The notes below the pieces were generated by a model that saw only the letters and a list, made by a program, of their open reading frames with translations, was not told where the DNA came from and did not search any database. Source: Thermoleophilum album (GTDB lineage Bacteria; Actinomycetota; Thermoleophilia; Solirubrobacterales; Thermoleophilaceae). Taken from it: a stretch of 64,000 nucleotides of DNA. The stretch lies in assembly GCF_900108055.1 (NCBI RefSeq), contig NZ_FNWJ01000002.1, positions 382,382 through 446,381 on the forward strand, in the 5' to 3' direction. Made by a program: the position numbers and the translations under genes. Position 1 is the stretch's first letter. Each line of letters opens with the position of its first letter. This document shows, piece after piece, positions 60,296-64,000 of this stretch.

Positions 60296-62535
60296 CCGAC
60301 ACGCGCGACCGCGGGCTCTGGCGTGGGCGCGAGGCGGCTCTGGCCGTGACCGAAGTGCACGTGTGGCAGCAAACGGTCGAGCCAGCCGGGCACCCGCCAA
60401 GCGCGCTCACCGAGGAGTCGCAAGGCGACCGGAACCAGCAGCAAGCGCACCAGCAGTACGTCGAGCAGGACCGCGGTGCCGAGAATCACGCCCATCTCCT
60501 TGGGCGGTAGCGGACCGGAGAGAGCGAAGGTGAAGAACACCGCGACCATCACCGCGCCGGCCGCCAAAACGACACGCCCGGAGTGGGCGATTCCGCCGAT
60601 CATCGCCTCGCGCGCCGACTCGCCGCGGTCGCGATGCTCACGCGCCGAGCTCAGCAGGAAGACCGAGTAGTCCATCGAGATAGCGAACACCATCGCGAAG
60701 AAGAACACCGGTGCCCACGCGTCGAGGAAGCCCTGCGACTCGAACCCCAGCAGGTTCGAAAGGTGCCCGTCCTGGAAGATCAACTTCGCCACACCGAAAG
60801 CGGCGCCGGTAGCGAACAGGTTCGTGACCACCCCGACGAGTGCGACCAACGGTGCCCGCAGCGCTACCAACAGGAGCAGAAAGCCGAGCCCGAGCACGAG
60901 CAGCACGACTGGCACGGTGCGCGCCGCCAGCGCCGCCTCGAGATCCCGGTACTCGGCAGCAGCACCACCTACCTGCGCCCCTCGCGGGAGCCGCTCGCGC
61001 AGTCGATCGATCGTGCGCTTCGCTGCGGCACTCGACGGGTCAGCGGTCGGGATGACCTGCGCCAGAGCAAGGTCGCCAGAAGTCGCCCGTAGCGGCGGAG
61101 TGACAGCCGCCACGCCCGGCACCGTGCGTGCGACGCGCACCACCTCGTCGGCCCGTGCGGCCGGTGCGACCACCTGTAGCGCGCCGGGTGCACCTTCGCC
61201 GAAGGCCCGCTGAATGGCTGCGTAGCCGAGGCGCGAGCCGCCGTCCTTAGGGACGACCTTGATCGAGGGCATACCAGTCTCCACTTTCGCCAGCGGCACG
61301 CAGAGCGCAGCCAACGCGAGCAGCGCCGGCAGACCCCACGCGATCGGTCGCGCCCACAAGCGTCGCCCCCATGCCGCGAACAGCGGCGACCGGTGGCGTC
61401 CGGCCGTCACCCAAGGCAACGCAAAGCGGTCGACGCGGTCACCCAGGGCGGCCAGCACAGCGGGCAGCAGCGTCAGCGAAGCGGCCAGCACGAAGACCAC
61501 CGAGAGCATGATTCCCAGGGCCATCGAGCGGAACGCGGGGCTCGGCACCAACAGCACCGCGCTCAACGACACGAGCACCGTGAGGCCGCTGAAAAGCACG
61601 GCCTTGCCGGCGGTATCCATCGTCTCGCGGAGCGCCGCGAGGACTTCGCCACCGGCTCGCTCCAAGGCGCCGCGGAACCGGTAGACGATGAACAGTGCAT
61701 AGTCGATACCGAGCGCCAGCGAGAACATCAGCGCGAAGTTCATCGCCCAGATCGAGACGTCGAAGGCGAGGGTCGTGAGGTAGAGCAAGCCGGCGGCGGC
61801 GACCAGGCCAGCGATCGTGAGCATCAACGGCAAGCCCGCCGCTACCAGCGACCCGAAAGCCACGAGCAGGATCGCCAAGGTCACCGGCCAAGAGCGAAGC
61901 TCCGACTGCAGCATCGCCGACTTGTTGGCCTCGTTGAAGTCCGACCACATCGCCGAACTGCCGGTCAGGTAGGCAGTGACACCAGCCGGCCGCTCGAGCT
62001 GCGCGATCTTCTTCTTGAGCGCGCCCGCAGCGCGCACCATTTCGTCTGGTGGCGCTGCTGCAAAGGCCTGCACGACCGCCGTGCGCCGATCCTGAGCGAT
62101 CGTCGCGCCTGGCTGCGGCAGGCGCACGGAACGCACACGGCGATCGCTCAACAGCGTGCGCCGAAGCTCCCTCAGGAAGCCCACCACACGCGGGTCGTCG
62201 ACGTTCGCGCGGCTGCTGGTGACGATCACCTGGAGAGCACTCGAAGACGCCCCGCCGAAGTGCTTGTCGGCGGCGTTACGAACCGCCACCGACTCGGACC
62301 CTGAGGCTTCCCAGCCGGCGCCGGAGAGTGCATGCTCGGCCCGTGGTGCGAGAACGCCGAGCCCGAGCACCAACACCGCCCAGCCCGCGGCGACCAGCTT
62401 GCGGCGGCGACCTGCGAGCACGCCGAGTCGACCGATCGGCCCGGCCGAATCGCGCCAGCGCTGATCGGACCCTGCCGGGGAATCCGCATGCTGACCCTGA
62501 GCTATGGGCGACTGATGATCGGGCGCTCCTGACAT
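60289..62535 (-). CDS. MMPL family RND transporter
   Basis: 748 residues, 11-12 transmembrane helices in two MMPL halves. First helix RRKLVAAGWAVLVLGLGVLA; porter loop to about residue 205; signature ALMFSLALGIDYALFIVYRF in half one and MVFAISMDYSVFLLSSAREH in half two, each holding the proton-relay Asp-Tyr. The linker DALERAGG-type and GGIAHSGRVVLAAGAVMVAV are typical. Exports lipids or amphipathic compounds; cargo unknown. Good GAGGTGAG ribosome binding site. Divergent from an SDR. Confidence 0.92.
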   Translation of the reverse strand: MSGAPDHQSPIAQGQHADSPAGSDQRWRDSAGPIGRLGVLAGRRRKLVAAGWAVLVLGLGVLAPRAEHALSGAGWEASGSESVAVRNAADKHFGGASSSALQVIVTSSRANVDDPRVVGFLRELRRTLLSDRRVRSVRLPQPGATIAQDRRTAVVQAFAAAPPDEMVRAAGALKKKIAQLERPAGVTAYLTGSSAMWSDFNEANKSAMLQSELRSWPVTLAILLVAFGSLVAAGLPLMLTIAGLVAAAGLLYLTTLAFDVSIWAMNFALMFSLALGIDYALFIVYRFRGALERAGGEVLAALRETMDTAGKAVLFSGLTVLVSLSAVLLVPSPAFRSMALGIMLSVVFVLAASLTLLPAVLAALGDRVDRFALPWVTAGRHRSPLFAAWGRRLWARPIAWGLPALLALAALCVPLAKVETGMPSIKVVPKDGGSRLGYAAIQRAFGEGAPGALQVVAPAARADEVVRVARTVPGVAAVTPPLRATSGDLALAQVIPTADPSSAAAKRTIDRLRERLPRGAQVGGAAAEYRDLEAALAARTVPVVLLVLGLGFLLLLVALRAPLVALVGVVTNLFATGAAFGVAKLIFQDGHLSNLLGFESQGFLDAWAPVFFFAMVFAISMDYSVFLLSSAREHRDRGESAREAMIGGIAHSGRVVLAAGAVMVAVFFTFALSGPLPPKEMGVILGTAVLLDVLLVRLLLVPVALRLLGERAWRVPGWLDRLLPHVHFGHGQSRLAPTPEPAVARVGS

Positions 62536-62627
62536 CTGCTCACCTCTCAGTTGGGGCTCGCTCTCCCTTCAGTTCGCTGGGCGGCGCACTCGGCGAAGTG
62601 CTACCGCCCATCGAAGGGACGACTATA

Positions 62628-62641
62628 CAACTGGACAGTTG
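62628..62641. promoter_or_regulatory. Perfect palindrome CAACTGGACAGTTG between MMPL and SDR genes
   Basis: 6-bp arms CAACTG/CAGTTG around GA, 32 nt upstream of the SDR -10-like TATGCT. The position suits an operator controlling the divergent pair, for example for a TetR-type repressor, but no regulator gene is nearby. Confidence 0.5.
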
Positions 62642-62672
62642 GAAAGCGACAGGCGGTTTGAGAGGTCTCTCC

Positions 62673-62678
62673 TATGCT
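62673..62678 (+). promoter_or_regulatory. -10-like TATGCT of a leaderless SDR promoter
   Basis: TATGCT ends 8 nt before ATG 62687, the start matching the SDR N-terminus. Confidence 0.5.
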
Positions 62679-62686
62679 GTGCCTTG

Positions 62687-63409
62687 ATGGCAGCCGTCTC
62701 AAGTGACCCGCCAAATGGCGACGGCAAGCGCACGCTCGTGATCACGGGCGCCTCGAGCGGCATCGGCGCAGCCACCGCGCGCGCCGCTCGGCAAGCTGGC
62801 TGGCGGGTGATCTTGAGCGCCCGCAGCGGAGATCGCTTGGAGCGTCTGGCCGACGAGCTTGGCGGTCCGGAGGTGGCGCTACCGGTGGTGTGCGACGTGA
62901 CCGACTTCGATCAGCAGCAACGGCTCGTCGAGCGCACATTGGAGCACTTCGGGCGTCTCGACGCGTTCTTCGCGAACGCCGGGTTCGGGGCTCGCCGCGG
63001 TTTTCTCGAGGAAACGCCCGAACACTGGCGGGCGATGGTCGAGACCAACGTCCTCGGTGTCGCCTACTCGATCCGCGCCGCCCTGCCCTACTTCCTAAAA
63101 CAGGGTCGCGGGCACTTTCTGGTTACGAGCTCGGTGGCGGGCCGCCGGGCCTTGCCCGGCTCGCTCTACTCGGCGACCAAGTTCGCCGTGACGGCCATCG
63201 GCGAGGCGCTGCGGCAAGAAGTTGCGGAGACCGACATCAAGGTCACCCTGATCGAGCCGGGAATGGTCGACACACCGTTTTTTGACGAGCGACCGACGGG
63301 GGCGCTCGAGGCCGACGACGTCGCGCGCTGCGTCGTCTTCGCCCTCGAGCAGCCGCCCCACGTCGATCTCAACGAGATTCTCCTGCGGCCGATTCGCCAG
63401 AAGCTCTAG
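62687..63409 (+). CDS. Short-chain dehydrogenase/reductase
   Basis: 240 residues. TLVITGASSGIGAATARAAR, Asp in VCDVTDFDQQQRL, FFANAGFGARRG (in place of NNAG), Ser in LVTSSVAGRRALPGS, and YSATKFAVTAIGEALRQE. Ends with a PGMVDTPFFDERPTG loop and HVDLNEILLRPIRQKL, typical of YdfG-like SDRs. Coenzyme likely NADP (SARSGDR after strand 2). An in-frame ATG-like codon at 62639 lies in the promoter and is not used. Confidence 0.9.
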   Translation: MAAVSSDPPNGDGKRTLVITGASSGIGAATARAARQAGWRVILSARSGDRLERLADELGGPEVALPVVCDVTDFDQQQRLVERTLEHFGRLDAFFANAGFGARRGFLEETPEHWRAMVETNVLGVAYSIRAALPYFLKQGRGHFLVTSSVAGRRALPGSLYSATKFAVTAIGEALRQEVAETDIKVTLIEPGMVDTPFFDERPTGALEADDVARCVVFALEQPPHVDLNEILLRPIRQKL

Positions 63410-63420
63410 CGCTAGCCGGC

Positions 63421-64000
63421 TCAGTAGGCGACCCAGACGACACCGGTCGACCCGAAACCGAGTCGCTGCTTGAGGCCGGCAGTGAGGTCCCATTCGCGGC
63501 CCCCGACGTACGGGCCACGGTCGACCACGCGGGCGACCACCGTGCGACCACCGAACCGGAAAACCACCCGCGTGCCGCAGGGAAGCCAGCGGTGCGCGAC
63601 GCCCACCGTCGCAGGTGTCAGACGCCCACCGCAGGCGAGCCCGCCGCCGTAGAGCCCCGGTCCGTACCACGAGGCGTACGACGGTCGGTAGACGAACACT
63701 CGACCAAGCAGGCGGCTCGCGCCCCGCTCGAGGCCGCGCGCGAGCGGTTGCGCAACGATCCGTACACGCCAGACACCAGGGCCGCTCAAGCGCCCAAGCA
63801 AGCGCACCCGACCACTGCGCATCACGCGTCGGCGCCCGATCGTCGACCAACGGCCGTTGCGCGGGCGCACCTGCAGTTTCAGGGTAAGCGCGCCGGGGGT
63901 CCCGAGGCGCGCTCGTACAGCGAGTGTTCCACCACCTAGGAGATGCCGGCGACCGAGTGCCGCACGCAGTCGCACCGCGACCCGCAGTCGCTGGGGCTTC
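63421..64000 (-). CDS. RlpA-like double-psi beta-barrel protein (5' end outside the window)
   Basis: The frame is open to the right edge, so the N-terminus, and probably a signal peptide, is missing. The visible part has a basic Ig-like beta module (TLAVRARLGTPGALTLKLQV; SGPGVWRVRIVAQPLA), then the C-terminal RlpA/3D barrel: YASWYGPGLYGGGLACGGRL, TVGVAHRWLPCGTRVVFRFG, and VVDRGPYVGGREWDLTAGLK with the conserved Asp. Such domains bind or cleave peptidoglycan. GTG 63975 is a possible but unlikely internal start. Confidence 0.8.
   Translation of the reverse strand, partial: KPQRLRVAVRLRAALGRRHLLGGGTLAVRARLGTPGALTLKLQVRPRNGRWSTIGRRRVMRSGRVRLLGRLSGPGVWRVRIVAQPLARGLERGASRLLGRVFVYRPSYASWYGPGLYGGGLACGGRLTPATVGVAHRWLPCGTRVVFRFGGRTVVARVVDRGPYVGGREWDLTAGLKQRLGFGSTGVVWVAY

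Noticed and set aside
60252-62304. Several plus-strand open frames opposite the MMPL gene
   Set aside because: Gln/Arg/His-rich shadow composition; the MMPL reading frame has the transmembrane and signature motifs.
1-64000. tRNA genes, rRNA, CRISPR arrays, insertion sequences, prophage genes
   Set aside because: Reading the intergenic regions on both strands showed no cloverleaf with TTC-loop/acceptor signals, no repeat-spacer pattern, and no transposase, integrase or phage protein.

Overview
The window is high-GC, gene-dense DNA from an actinobacterium. A deep-branching lineage such as the class Thermoleophilia (Solirubrobacterales/Thermoleophilales) fits best. The grounds are: mIHF-gmk-rpoZ-coaBC at the left edge, the actinobacterial run ftsK-rodZ-cinA-thpR-recA-recX-miaB-miaA-dapF-hflX-dut, GTG/TTG starts, many 4-nt stop/start overlaps, and DAP made by the DapL shortcut. 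The taxon is inferred from gene order and protein style, not from a search.

Layout. 1-3.3 kb: tail of an upstream gene, mIHF, guanylate kinase, RNAP omega, CoaBC and a TPR protein. 3.3-5.2 kb: YbjN-like protein, Dtd and a small secreted protein. 5.2-13.7 kb: the translation operon rimP-nusA-ylxR-infB-ylxP-rbfA-nrnA-truB-ribF-rpsO, preceded by a probable transcription attenuator. 13.7-22 kb: two redox genes, pnp, an M16 peptidase, dapB, a DUF3052 gene, dapA and RNase J. 22-24.3 kb: a reverse-strand two-component system. 24.3-39.8 kb: ftsK, rodZ-like, cinA, thpR, recA, recX, miaB, a baeRF/Vms1-like gene, miaA, dapF, dapL, a DUF429-like gene, hflX and dut. 39.9-41.6 kb: an orphan PilB/GspE ATPase. 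41.7-47.5 kb (minus): HAD phosphatase, class II glutamine amidotransferase, diacylglycerol-kinase-like protein, murT, a methyltransferase and gatD. 47.5-51 kb: thioredoxin-TPR, a membrane protein, OsmC, P450 and DUF2905. 51-57.7 kb is accessory: a tandem-repeat-bearing intergenic region, then a giant secreted Ig-like protein translationally coupled to a secreted subtilase. 57.7-64 kb: an SDR, a broken AttH-like gene, OsmC and MMPL genes in one unit, a divergent SDR, and the 3' part of an RlpA-like gene.

How the genes work together. Most of the window is information processing (ribosome assembly, initiation, RNA decay, tRNA modification, recombination) interleaved with cell-wall precursor supply (dapA, dapB, dapL, dapF, murT/gatD). 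A recurring promoter layout, TANNNT about 8 nt before the start codon, suggests that many monocistronic and operon-head genes are read from leaderless mRNAs.

The most notable observations are: a DapF-like protein with both catalytic cysteines replaced by serine; a guanylate kinase with no ATG/GTG/TTG start (probable ATA start overlapping the mIHF stop); an attenuator-like leader before rimP-nusA; a methyltransferase wedged by 4-nt overlaps between murT and gatD; a Cys/His-rich tail on NusA; and the coupled secreted Ig-like protein/subtilase pair. No tRNA, rRNA, CRISPR array, insertion sequence or prophage gene was seen.
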